A DNA stretch of 64,000 nucleotides from Amphibacillus xylanus NBRC 15112 (GTDB lineage: Bacteria > Bacillota > Bacilli > Bacillales > Amphibacillaceae): contig NC_018704.1 of assembly GCF_000307165.1 (NCBI RefSeq), positions 2,046,001 through 2,110,000 on the forward strand, in the 5' to 3' direction. The notes beneath the pieces are model-generated. The model did not search any database and was not told the origin of the DNA. It was given only the letters and a program-made list of their open reading frames with translations. A program made the position numbers and the translations under genes. Below, in pieces: positions 9,630 to 17,211 of this stretch (position 1 is the first letter of the stretch; the number at the start of each line of letters is the position of its first letter).

Positions 9630-9668
9630 ATGGACTATTTGCTTCTAGTCTTTGATGAAGGGAGGTGA
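9630..9668 (+). CDS. 12-codon mini-ORF overlapping the start of comK
   Basis: ATG at 9630 follows GGAGGGG at 9621-9627 and encodes MDYLLLVFDEGR. The TGA stop (9666-9668) overlaps the comK GTG start (9665-9667) in the arrangement GTGA. This is the geometry of translational coupling. The ribosome site directly before the comK GTG (AAGGGAGG) touches the start codon and would work poorly alone. It could be a leader peptide or the site of a frameshift. No homology is claimed. Confidence 0.4.
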   Translation: MDYLLLVFDEGR

Positions 9669-10129
9669 ACAAATTCGATTTTAGGTCATCAACTTATCAA
9701 ATTACTGAAGATACTCTGTATATTCGAGCAGCAAGAAAATATAATGCGGTTACTGAAATTGAGGAGATTTACCAAACTCGATATACGATGCAACGTAGTT
9801 TGAAAATTATTGATCAAGCTTGTATTCAGAATGGTTCAACCTATACCGGCCGTGTAAATGCAGCGAAACAACTTTTAGGAATTCACTATAATCCACCAAT
9901 TGCAATTGATCCTTATCGAGGCATATATGCCTTCGCTACACTCTCACCGCTAGATGAAAACTGCATTTGGGTCATAACTAAAAACATCATTGACATCAAG
10001 CACAATAACAAAGGCTCGACAATCTATTACAAAAATAATAAAAGCTTACATATTTTAATGTCGAAGCACCAAGTTGATCGCCTATGTGCGCATTTATATA
10101 AGTACCTACTCATTTTTAGACGAGACTAA
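9665..10129 (+). CDS. comK: ComK-like competence transcription factor
   Basis: A 154-residue protein. The central segment LKIIDQACIQNGSTYTGRV (about 46-64), then YNPPIAIDPYRGIYAFATLS, then CIWV and the HILMSKHQVDRL tail, follows the layout of Bacillus ComK (LQIVDRSCRFFGSSYAGR…KPPIMVDP…FPTLSS). ComK is the DNA-binding master activator of DNA-uptake genes. This copy is shorter than the roughly 190-residue B. subtilis protein, lacking most of its basic C-terminal tail, like the short ComK forms of other Bacillota. The start is GTG and overlaps an upstream 12-codon ORF. Whether it activates competence here cannot be told from sequence. Confidence 0.8.
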   Translation: MNKFDFRSSTYQITEDTLYIRAARKYNAVTEIEEIYQTRYTMQRSLKIIDQACIQNGSTYTGRVNAAKQLLGIHYNPPIAIDPYRGIYAFATLSPLDENCIWVITKNIIDIKHNNKGSTIYYKNNKSLHILMSKHQVDRLCAHLYKYLLIFRRD

Positions 10130-10164
10130 ATCATTACATTTAATTGAAACCCCAATCACTTCAT

Positions 10165-10193
10165 TTAAGCTTTGACTTGAATTCAAGTATAAT
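10165..10193 (+). promoter_or_regulatory. Promoter with palindromic operator before the ABC exporter operon
   Basis: TATAAT at 10188-10193 with a weak -35 (TTAAGC, 10165-10170) at 17 bp. Between them lies a perfect 14-bp palindrome ACTTGAATTCAAGT (10175-10188). An operator in this position suggests repression by a dimeric regulator, as often seen for multidrug ABC exporters. The regulator gene is not adjacent. Confidence 0.5.
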
Positions 10194-10216
10194 AATGAAA
10201 TGAAAGGGGTTTCTTT

Positions 10217-11947
10217 ATGATGAAAAAAGCATTTTCTTTTCTTTCTCCATATCTTTTACCAATTATTATTGCTTTCACACTGATGCTCGTTGAGTTAAGT
10301 GTTGAACTTGCTTCACCCTTAATTATTGCTAGAATTATAGATGAAGGGATTAGGAGGAATAATTTAGGACTCATCTCATATTGGGGTGTGATTTTAATTG
10401 CACTTGCTGGCGTTAGTTTTGCTGCTGGAATTATTAATTCCTACTACAGCGCCCGAGTTAGCCAAGGCTTTGGCTATGATTTAAGACAGGCTACTTTTAC
10501 TAAGGTTCAAGCTTTTTCCTTTAAAAATTTTAATCAGTTCCCAACTTCTTCATTAATCACACGTCTGACCAACGATGTCAGTCAGCTTCAAAATATCGTT
10601 CACCGTCTGCTACGTGTTGGCAGTCGAGCACCACTAAGAATTGTTGGTAGTATTATTTTAGCTGTGACAGTCAATTGGAAACTGTCAGTTATTTTACTAC
10701 TTACAATGCCGATACTTGTTCTTTTTGTCGTTTGGATGTCTCACAAGGGAATCGTTCTATTTCGTCGTGTTCAAAGGAGACTTGATCGCGTCAACAATGT
10801 TATGCGTGAAAATTTAACTGCGATCAGACTAATCAAAGCTTTTCTCCGTAGCGATCACGAGGAAGAAAACTTCAAACAAGCAAGCATGTCGTTTCGTGAT
10901 TTAACGATGCACACGATGCGCTTTATGCAAATAAGTGGTCCAATGATTACTGTCATTATGAATCTAAGTATTTTATTTATTCTATGGTTCGGACAAATTC
11001 AAATTATAAATCAAGCAGTTAGTGTTGGTGAGGTTGTTGCCATCATTAATTATGCGACACACACGATGCATTCAATCTCGATGTTAACCTTTATTCTTCT
11101 TAGTTTTTCAAGAGCTTTTGCATCTAAAGATCGGATCAATGATATTTTAACTGCGGAAATTGATCTAGTTGATGGTGACGAGCAATTGTTTACTCCATCG
11201 AACGAGCCACAAATTGAGTTTAAAAACGTTTCATTTGCTTATCCAAATACATCGACTAATGTGTTAAACGATATTAACTTGCAGGTAAATAAAGGTGACA
11301 CGATTGCAGTGATTGGTGCAACAGGATCAGGGAAATCGAGTTTATTTCAATTAATCCCGCGCCTCTATGATCCTAGTGATGGTGAAATTTTGATCCATGG
11401 CCAACCGCTTCATTTACTTAAGCTTAAAGAGCTACGCAGTAAAATTGGCTATGTGCCGCAAGAATCACGCTTATTTTCAGGAACCGTCATCGAAAATATT
11501 CGCTGGGGTAAGCCTGATGCAACTTCAGAAGAGATTATTGAAGCGGCAAAAGCAGCCCAAATTCATGACACAATTATGCGCCAACCAGACCAGTATCAGT
11601 CTGTGATCGGTCAACGGGGTGTGAATTTTTCTGGTGGTCAAAAGCAACGGATCTCCATCGCTCGAGCACTTGTGAGAAAACCAGAAATTTTACTATTAGA
11701 TGATAGTACGAGTGCACTAGATTTACAGACAGAAAGTAAGCTCCTACAAGCCATTAAAGAATTATCTTGTACTACATTTATTATTACGCAAAAAATTACG
11801 ACATTACTTGGTGCCGATCAAATCATACTTTTAGAAGATGGCGAAATTGTTGCATCTGGTGATCATGATACATTACTAAAAACAAGCCCGCTTTATCAGC
11901 AAATCTATCAATCACAGTATATCGAGGAGGTGAAGATAAATGGCTAA
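10217..11947 (+). CDS. Heterodimeric ABC exporter, subunit with degenerate ATP site
   Basis: A 576-residue half-transporter: a six-helix membrane domain (about 1-310) followed by a nucleotide-binding domain. Walker A is GATGSGKS (367-374), the signature FSGGQ (471-475) and Walker B ILLLDD (491-496). The catalytic Glu is replaced by Asp496 and the H-loop His by Gln525 (IITQK). Those two changes, with an intact signature, are the hallmark of the non-catalytic partner in heterodimeric exporters such as BmrCD, LmrCD and TM287/288. It overlaps the next gene by eight bases. Probable role: export of drugs or amphipathic compounds. Confidence 0.9.
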   Translation: MMKKAFSFLSPYLLPIIIAFTLMLVELSVELASPLIIARIIDEGIRRNNLGLISYWGVILIALAGVSFAAGIINSYYSARVSQGFGYDLRQATFTKVQAFSFKNFNQFPTSSLITRLTNDVSQLQNIVHRLLRVGSRAPLRIVGSIILAVTVNWKLSVILLLTMPILVLFVVWMSHKGIVLFRRVQRRLDRVNNVMRENLTAIRLIKAFLRSDHEEENFKQASMSFRDLTMHTMRFMQISGPMITVIMNLSILFILWFGQIQIINQAVSVGEVVAIINYATHTMHSISMLTFILLSFSRAFASKDRINDILTAEIDLVDGDEQLFTPSNEPQIEFKNVSFAYPNTSTNVLNDINLQVNKGDTIAVIGATGSGKSSLFQLIPRLYDPSDGEILIHGQPLHLLKLKELRSKIGYVPQESRLFSGTVIENIRWGKPDATSEEIIEAAKAAQIHDTIMRQPDQYQSVIGQRGVNFSGGQKQRISIARALVRKPEILLLDDSTSALDLQTESKLLQAIKELSCTTFIITQKITTLLGADQIILLEDGEIVASGDHDTLLKTSPLYQQIYQSQYIEEVKING

Positions 11948-13718
11948 ACATAGACGCTTTGATCAGACTGAAAAAGTATCCGTCGAGAGTACCTGGATGA
12001 CGATGAAGCGAATTTGGAGCTATTTGTCTTCAGCTAAATGGTTGATTGGATTTGTATTATTACTCGTTTTAACAAGTACAATATTAAGTTTAGTTGCACC
12101 ATATTTACTCGGGTATGCAATTGATCACTATCTGCTTCAAATCGATCCACCTGGATTAATTCGCTTGATCATTTTACTAGCAGTTGTCTATTTAACGACG
12201 GCATTTGCCAATTGGTTTCAGCACTTTCTCATGGTAGGTGTCGCACAAAAGGCGATTTACAGAATTCGAGAACAGTTGTTTAATAAGCTCCACAAACTGC
12301 CGATTCAATTCTTTGATAATAGTCAACAAGGCGATATTATGAGTCGGATCACAAACGATCTCGAAACAGTTAGTGAGATGCTTAATAACTCAGTCATCCA
12401 GTTATTCGCTAGTGTACTATCACTAATTGGTACGTTAGTTTTTATGCTTTACTTAAGCCCGCTATTAACGTTAGTCACATTAACGATCGTACCGATGCTC
12501 TATTTTGGGATGAAGTGGATCACCAACAGAACGAGACAATTTTTTAAACAACAGCAAGAAGATCTAGGTGAAATTAATGGGTACATTGAAGAGATTATAT
12601 CTGGGCAAAGTGTTGTAAAGATTTTTTCTCAAGAGGAAAAAGCAATTGCAGACTTTGAAGTGAAAAATCGTCAATTAAGAGATTCCGGTTATTACGCTCA
12701 AGCGTATTCTGGCTTTATTCCAAAGCTGATGAACGGTTTGAACAATATTAGCTTTGCGCTTATTGCCTTTATTGGTGGGGTCTTGGCCATTAATCAAATT
12801 GTATCAATTGGTGTTATTGTAACCTTTACTCAATATTCACGTCAGTTTACTAGACCGCTTCGTAATTTAGCAAACCAATTTAATAGCTTACTTTCGGCTA
12901 TTGCTGGTGCAGTACGTGTTTTTGAAATTTTAGACCTTCCGAATGAAGAAGAAACTGAAGATGGTGAAGTGTGGTCAGAAATTAAAGGAGCCATTCGTTT
13001 TGATCGCGTGACTTTTTCTTACGACAATGATGAGACGCTAAACGATGTCTCATTAAGCGCTAATCCTGGTGAGACGATCGCATTAGTCGGGCCAACAGGT
13101 GCAGGGAAAACGACGATTATTAATTTACTTAGTCGATTTTATGATCCCGACGCTGGCACGATCACAATCGATGGCTATGATATTACCAAAACAACACGAC
13201 AAACATTAAGAGAAAATATTGGTTTTGTTTTACAGGATCCATATTTATTTAATGGAACGATCAAGGACAATATTCGATATGGTAGACTCGATGCAACTGA
13301 TGAGGAAATTATTGAAGCAGCTAAATTAGCAAATGCAGATAGCTTTATTATTAAGTTACCTAATGGTTACGACACAAAGCTAAGCCAAGAAGGTGGCGGC
13401 ATTAGCCAAGGACAAAAACAATTAATCTCAATCGCTCGAGCACTCCTTGCAGATCCAAAGATTTTAATACTAGATGAAGCAACAAGTAGTATTGATACAG
13501 TAACGGAAATAAAAATTCAAGATGCTCTCAACACATTAATGAAAGGCCGAACAAGCATCGTCATTGCCCACAGACTAAATACGATTCAAAATGCTGATCG
13601 GATTTTTGTAATGAAGGATGGCAAAATTATTGAAGACGGCACACACAATTCACTACTTAAACTAAAAGGATTTTATCACGAGCTTTATAATGGATATTTT
13701 CAAGAAAACGCAAGCTAA
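11940..13718 (+). CDS. Heterodimeric ABC exporter, catalytic subunit
   Basis: A 592-residue half-transporter that pairs with the preceding one. Walker A is GPTGAGKT (384-391), Walker B ILILDE with catalytic Glu513, and the H-loop is His544 (VIAHR). Its own signature is altered to ISQGQ (488-492). Combined with the intact FSGGQ of the partner, this leaves exactly one complete ATP site per heterodimer. Translation begins at ATG 11940 inside the end of the first gene (ATGGCTAA overlap), with GAGGAGG upstream, so the two are coupled. Confidence 0.92.
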   Translation: MAKHRRFDQTEKVSVESTWMTMKRIWSYLSSAKWLIGFVLLLVLTSTILSLVAPYLLGYAIDHYLLQIDPPGLIRLIILLAVVYLTTAFANWFQHFLMVGVAQKAIYRIREQLFNKLHKLPIQFFDNSQQGDIMSRITNDLETVSEMLNNSVIQLFASVLSLIGTLVFMLYLSPLLTLVTLTIVPMLYFGMKWITNRTRQFFKQQQEDLGEINGYIEEIISGQSVVKIFSQEEKAIADFEVKNRQLRDSGYYAQAYSGFIPKLMNGLNNISFALIAFIGGVLAINQIVSIGVIVTFTQYSRQFTRPLRNLANQFNSLLSAIAGAVRVFEILDLPNEEETEDGEVWSEIKGAIRFDRVTFSYDNDETLNDVSLSANPGETIALVGPTGAGKTTIINLLSRFYDPDAGTITIDGYDITKTTRQTLRENIGFVLQDPYLFNGTIKDNIRYGRLDATDEEIIEAAKLANADSFIIKLPNGYDTKLSQEGGGISQGQKQLISIARALLADPKILILDEATSSIDTVTEIKIQDALNTLMKGRTSIVIAHRLNTIQNADRIFVMKDGKIIEDGTHNSLLKLKGFYHELYNGYFQENAS

Positions 13719-13724
13719 TTTAAA

Positions 13725-13818
13725 AAGGTCCTCTCTCTAGTCGTTCCTTTTTATTAGGTTTAATACCTAACTTTTAAGGGAAAAGACTAGATTATGAGGA
13801 CCTTCTTAATTTTTTTTA
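13725..13818 (+). terminator. Long multi-stem terminator hairpin after the ABC operon
   Basis: AAGGTCCTC (13725-13733) pairs with GAGGACCTT near 13796-13804, and TCTAGTC (13736-13742) with GACTAGA (13785-13791). An inner TTAGGT/ACCTAA stem sits at the tip. The 80-base structure is followed by eight T. It lies between the convergent exporter and YjcZ genes. Confidence 0.75.
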
Positions 13819-13832
13819 CTAATTAAATTAGC

Positions 13833-13979
13833 TTAGTAGCCATAGCCACCGAATGAAGCACCAATAATGATTAACAAAATAAATAAAACAATCAGTAGAG
13901 CAAAACCTGCACCAAAACCTCCTGTAGAAGGGCCTGGAGCTGGAGTTCCACATCCTGATGGTACGCCTTGATTACCCAA
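13833..13979 (-). CDS. YjcZ family sporulation-type miniprotein
   Basis: A 48-residue ORF starting at TTG, seven bases after a clear GGAGG. A short polar, Gly/Pro-rich head (GNQGVPSGCGTPAPGPSTGG) precedes a single membrane helix, GFGAGFALLIVLFILLIIIG, and the tail ASFGGYGY. This FALxxVLFILLIIxGAS pattern is that of the YjcZ/YhfE-like miniproteins of Bacillaceae, several of which are made during sporulation and associate with membranes. Their molecular role is unknown. It is too short for routine ORF calling. Confidence 0.85.
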   Translation of the reverse strand: MGNQGVPSGCGTPAPGPSTGGFGAGFALLIVLFILLIIIGASFGGYGY

Positions 13980-14147
13980 GATAAAAACCTCCTTTTCATC
14001 ATTTCAAAATTAGTATATGTAACAGACACACAGATGGAAGGGACAATATCCTATATTTGCAGTGACTTTTTTTAAAAAAAATTTTACTGTATATAAAAAA
14101 AAGAGAATAATTGATTAATATATTCAGGTACTTAAAGGGTATTTTCG

Positions 14148-14156
14148 TGTTATGAT
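14148..14156 (+). promoter_or_regulatory. Extended -10 promoter of the NERD-like gene
   Basis: TGTTATGAT fits TGnTATnAT, 29 bases before the ATG; AGGAGG follows. The -35 is weak. Confidence 0.4.
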
Positions 14157-14185
14157 AAGTAAAAGGTACTAGGAGGAATCGACCA

Positions 14186-14773
14186 ATGTTAGCAAATTTT
14201 AATTTAAGTGACTTATATATTTTTAGTCCTGCCGGATTAGTCACGATTTTCATCATTGCGATACTCAGCACAACGCTGATTAATTATAGAAAGAATCAAA
14301 AAGGTGCAGAATTAATTGAAAGACTTAAACAATTAGATAATGATACATACCGACTTATTTCTAATGTGAATTTTAAAAGCTCGGATCTGAAAATTGATCA
14401 CATTGTGCTATCAACATACGGAGTATTTATCATTCAAAGGTATCATTTTACAGGTGTATTAAGTGGAACAAGAAGTGACCAAACTTGGACATTAAATCAT
14501 AAGAATAAACAAAGAAATATCAATAATCCTCTGAAATTACTAGAGACTAAAATACCAGAATTCTCAAAAGAGTTAAACATTAAACCAAAGTATATAATTC
14601 CCATTATTGCTTACTCAAACTCTACAAAACTAGAGGTAGAACCTAAGCTACTCAATGATTTCACTTTGGTAAATGACAATCAAGTTATCGAATCCATTCA
14701 TTTTCATAAAACACCGAAAATCGCGAAAACAATCATTGCTGAAATGGTTGAAAAGCTTCATGCATTACAATAG
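14186..14773 (+). CDS. Membrane-anchored NERD-like protein lacking the nuclease residues
   Basis: A 195-residue protein with one N-terminal membrane segment (about 10-32) and a cytoplasmic domain. The domain resembles NERD (nuclease-related) proteins: AELIERLKQLD…YRLISNVNF…KIDHIVLSTYGVFIIQ…TGVLSG…QTWTL. The family's conserved Asp (IDHI) is present. The following VIExK position, which supplies the other catalytic residues of the PD-(D/E)XK fold, reads IIQRY, so Glu and Lys are missing. A structural or binding role is therefore more likely than DNA cleavage. AGGAGG precedes the ATG. Confidence in the family is moderate. Confidence 0.65.
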   Translation: MLANFNLSDLYIFSPAGLVTIFIIAILSTTLINYRKNQKGAELIERLKQLDNDTYRLISNVNFKSSDLKIDHIVLSTYGVFIIQRYHFTGVLSGTRSDQTWTLNHKNKQRNINNPLKLLETKIPEFSKELNIKPKYIIPIIAYSNSTKLEVEPKLLNDFTLVNDNQVIESIHFHKTPKIAKTIIAEMVEKLHALQ

Positions 14774-14905
14774 GAAATAAGTTATACTACTGTTAATAAA
14801 ATACAATTAATATTAATGTAAGGTACAGTCCGGATGAGTTTATTATTATTCCCTTTTCTAATTTTTCATTCTTATCAGTCATAAACCAATAGGGGGTTTG
14901 AACAT

Positions 14906-15145
14906 TTGATCACACAAGATTGCAACCTAATTGAACTAGCCAGATATCATGATGATCAATTTAAAGAAGAAGTCGCGCTACTTTATAGCCCATTAAGCCA
15001 CTATTACTTAGTCATGCCTACAAAACACTTTCATAAAACAGAAAGAATCAACGGCACACTCTTTATTACACAAATGATAAACGCATATTTCATCCCGACC
15101 CACGAAGTCGAAAGAAAACTTCGCGAAAGAAGAAACAAAGAATAA
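14906..15145 (+). CDS. Small conserved-looking protein of unknown function
   Basis: A 79-residue ORF starting at TTG, with AGGGGG about nine bases upstream and a terminator directly after the stop, which support it as a real gene. The protein is hydrophilic with a basic, Arg/Lys-rich end (ERKLRERRNKE) and has no signal peptide, membrane helix or Cys motif. I do not recognise a family. Confidence 0.6.
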   Translation: MITQDCNLIELARYHDDQFKEEVALLYSPLSHYYLVMPTKHFHKTERINGTLFITQMINAYFIPTHEVERKLRERRNKE

Positions 15146-15184
15146 CACTTGCTACTATTTAGAGAGTAGAGGTGTTTTTTATTT
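15146..15184 (+). terminator. Terminator of the small gene at 14906
   Basis: ACACTTgCTACT … AGTAGaGGTGT stem followed by six T. Confidence 0.85.
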
Positions 15185-15186
15185 GA

Positions 15187-15702
15187 TCGTGCGAATTATT
15201 TGGATTGGGTGCGAATTTCCTAATTTGGGTGCGTTCGCACTACTAAGGTGTGCGAATTTTTCAGATTGAGTGCGAATTTCCTAATTTGGGTGCGTTCGCA
15301 CTACTAAGGTGTGCGAAATTTCCAGATTGAGTGCGAATTCCCTAATTTGGGTGCGTTCGCACTACTAAGGTGTGCGAATTTTTCCGATTGAGTGCGAAAT
15401 TCCTAAATTGAGTGCGTTCGCACTACTAAGGTGTGCGAAATTTTTCGATTGAGTGCGAATTTTCTAGTTTGAGTGCGAATTATTTGAATTGGGTGCGAAA
15501 TTCCTAAATTGAGTGCGTTCGCACTACTAAAGTGTGCGAAATTTTTCGATTGAGTGCGAATTTTCTAGTTTGGGTGCGAATTATTTGGATTGGGTGCGAA
15601 TTTCCTAATTTGGGTGCGTTCGCACTACTAAGGTGTGCGAAATGTTTTGATTGAGTGCGAATTATTTCGATTGAGTGCGAAATTTCCGATTGGATGCGAA
15701 TC
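15187..15702. repeat. GTGCG-family repeat array, locus 1
   Basis: About 515 bp of degenerate repeats built on the motif TTGRGTGCGAA (step about 19-21 bp). The inverted repeat GTGCGTTCGCAC (arms GTGCG/CGCAC, TT spacer) followed by TACTAAGGTGTGCGAA recurs about every 61 bp near the left end. It lies between two convergent genes. Related copies are at 20012, 23485 and 60881. There is no coding signal in the stretch. Confidence 0.9.
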
Positions 15703-15789
15703 CGCTACTTTGTAAGATAGGATTCGGGAATTGAATAAGAATTTAACAATTTTAGATTATCTTCATACTTCCACAGGTGAATTTTTCAT

Positions 15790-15826
15790 AAAAAAAGACA
15801 ATGAGTCAAGTACGCACTCATTGTCT
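15790..15826 (-). terminator. Terminator of the first UDP-glucose dehydrogenase gene
   Basis: Perfect stem AGACAATGAGT / ACTCATTGTCT with a run of seven T on the minus strand. Confidence 0.9.
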
Positions 15827-15836
15827 ATTAAAATCT

Positions 15837-17006
15837 TTAATCTCGGTGATACAGATCTCTTGTATATACTTTATCAAGCACGTCATTTAGCTCGTCGTTC
15901 ATTCGGTTTGCGACGATCAAGTCAGAAGTTTGCTTGAATTGACCAAGATCATTAATCACGCGGAGACCGTGATAAGTTTCTTCATCTTTTAGAACGGGTT
16001 CATAAACGACAACTTCGACACCTTCAGCTTGAACCAATTGAATCACGTCTTGAATCGATGATGCTCTGAAATTATCTGACCCAGATTTCATTGTTAAGCG
16101 ATAAACTCCCATCACCTTAGGCTTTCTCTTCAGAATCGACTGAGCGATATGTTCCTTGCGTGTCTGGTTTGATGTCACGATTGCTCTGATAATATCGTTA
16201 GGTACACCTTCATAGTTTGCTAGAAGTTGTTTTGTATCTTTTGGTAAACAATAACCGCCAAAGCCAAACGAAGGGTTATTATAATGGCTTCCAATTCGCG
16301 GGTCAAGTCCAACCCCTTCGATAATCTGTCTTGTATCAAGGCCTTTTAGTTCAGCATAAGTATCTAACTCGTTAAAGAATGCAACGCGGAGTCCAAGGTA
16401 TGTATTAGCAAAAAGTTTGATCGCTTCCGCTTCTGTTGAGTCAGTATACAAAATATCAATATCTTCCTTAATTGCACCTTCAGCTAGTAAACTAGCAAGC
16501 TCTCGCGCACGTTCTGAATCCTCTCCCATAACAATTCGAGATGGGTAAAGATTATCGTATAGAGCCTTTCCTTCTCGTAAAAATTCTGGTGAAAATACAA
16601 GTTTATCAGTTTGATACTTTTCTCTCATTTTCAGCGTATAGCCTACGGGAACAGTAGACTTAATCAGCATTGTCGCATCGGGATTAATCCTTAGTACATC
16701 CTCAATCACCTGCTCAACACTGCTTGTATCAAAAAAGTTCTTCTCTTCATCATAATCTGTTGGTGTTGAGATGACGACATATTTAGCACCTTGATATGCT
16801 TCTTCTGGAGATAATGTCGCAGTTAAGTTTAATTCCTTCTCCGCAAAAAATCGCTCAATGTCCTCATCACCAATTGGTGAGATTCTTCGATTAATTAAGT
16901 CCACCTTCTCCTCAATCACGTCTAACGCATACACTTCATGCTTCTGGGCCAAAAGAACCGCGATTGACAGCCCAACATAACCTGTACCTGCTACTGCAAT
17001 CTTCAT
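15837..17006 (-). CDS. ugd: UDP-glucose 6-dehydrogenase, copy 1
   Basis: A 389-residue enzyme that oxidises UDP-glucose twice with NAD+ to UDP-glucuronate. The Rossmann motif GTGYVGLS is at 7-14, STVPVG at 117-122, and the catalytic Cys253 lies in [14 protein letters not shown]. Length equals the short Ugd type of enterobacteria and streptococci (about 388-400). AGAGGTG precedes the ATG. The product feeds uronic-acid-containing capsule or exopolysaccharide; a likely downstream enzyme, a UDP-glucuronate 4-epimerase, is at 45834. A close paralogue lies at 31837 on the same strand. Confidence 0.95.
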   Translation of the reverse strand: MKIAVAGTGYVGLSIAVLLAQKHEVYALDVIEEKVDLINRRISPIGDEDIERFFAEKELNLTATLSPEEAYQGAKYVVISTPTDYDEEKNFFDTSSVEQVIEDVLRINPDATMLIKSTVPVGYTLKMREKYQTDKLVFSPEFLREGKALYDNLYPSRIVMGEDSERARELASLLAEGAIKEDIDILYTDSTEAEAIKLFANTYLGLRVAFFNELDTYAELKGLDTRQIIEGVGLDPRIGSHYNNPSFGFGGYCLPKDTKQLLANYEGVPNDIIRAIVTSNQTRKEHIAQSILKRKPKVMGVYRLTMKSGSDNFRASSIQDVIQLVQAEGVEVVVYEPVLKDEETYHGLRVINDLGQFKQTSDLIVANRMNDELNDVLDKVYTRDLYHRD

Positions 17007-17167
17007 TTTTACACCTCTTTTATTATTTTATGACTTTTCCCCGAGTTAACAAAACTCGACATGATTATTTCTACCTATTTCATTATATCATATGCTCATC
17101 GTTTCACAATTATATTTGTAAAATTTCTCTATTTTATCTTTATTAAAAAGTTCCCCAGCCATACAAT

Positions 17168-17204
17168 TAAAAAAGCTAGAGCCTGGTCTTCCCTGCTCTA
17201 GCTT
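17168..17204 (-). terminator. Terminator of the GH120 gene
   Basis: Stem AAGCTAGAGC / GCTCTAGCTT followed on the minus strand by six T. Confidence 0.9.
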
Positions 17205-17211
17205 GTAAATG

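Noticed and set aside
10217-13718. Naming the ABC pair bmrC/bmrD, yfiB/yfiC or lmrC/lmrD
   Set aside because: Lengths and motif degeneracy fit the heterodimeric exporter class but do not single out one orthologous pair.
14834-14884. 16-codon ORF (MSLLLFPFLIFHSYQS) before the small gene at 14906
   Set aside because: The nearest ribosome-site-like sequence is too far upstream and there is no overlap or attenuator structure, so it is probably chance.
15731-15937. 68-codon ORF overlapping the ugd terminator and 3' end
   Set aside because: It is antisense to the end of ugd and contains the terminator hairpin, so it is a shadow ORF.
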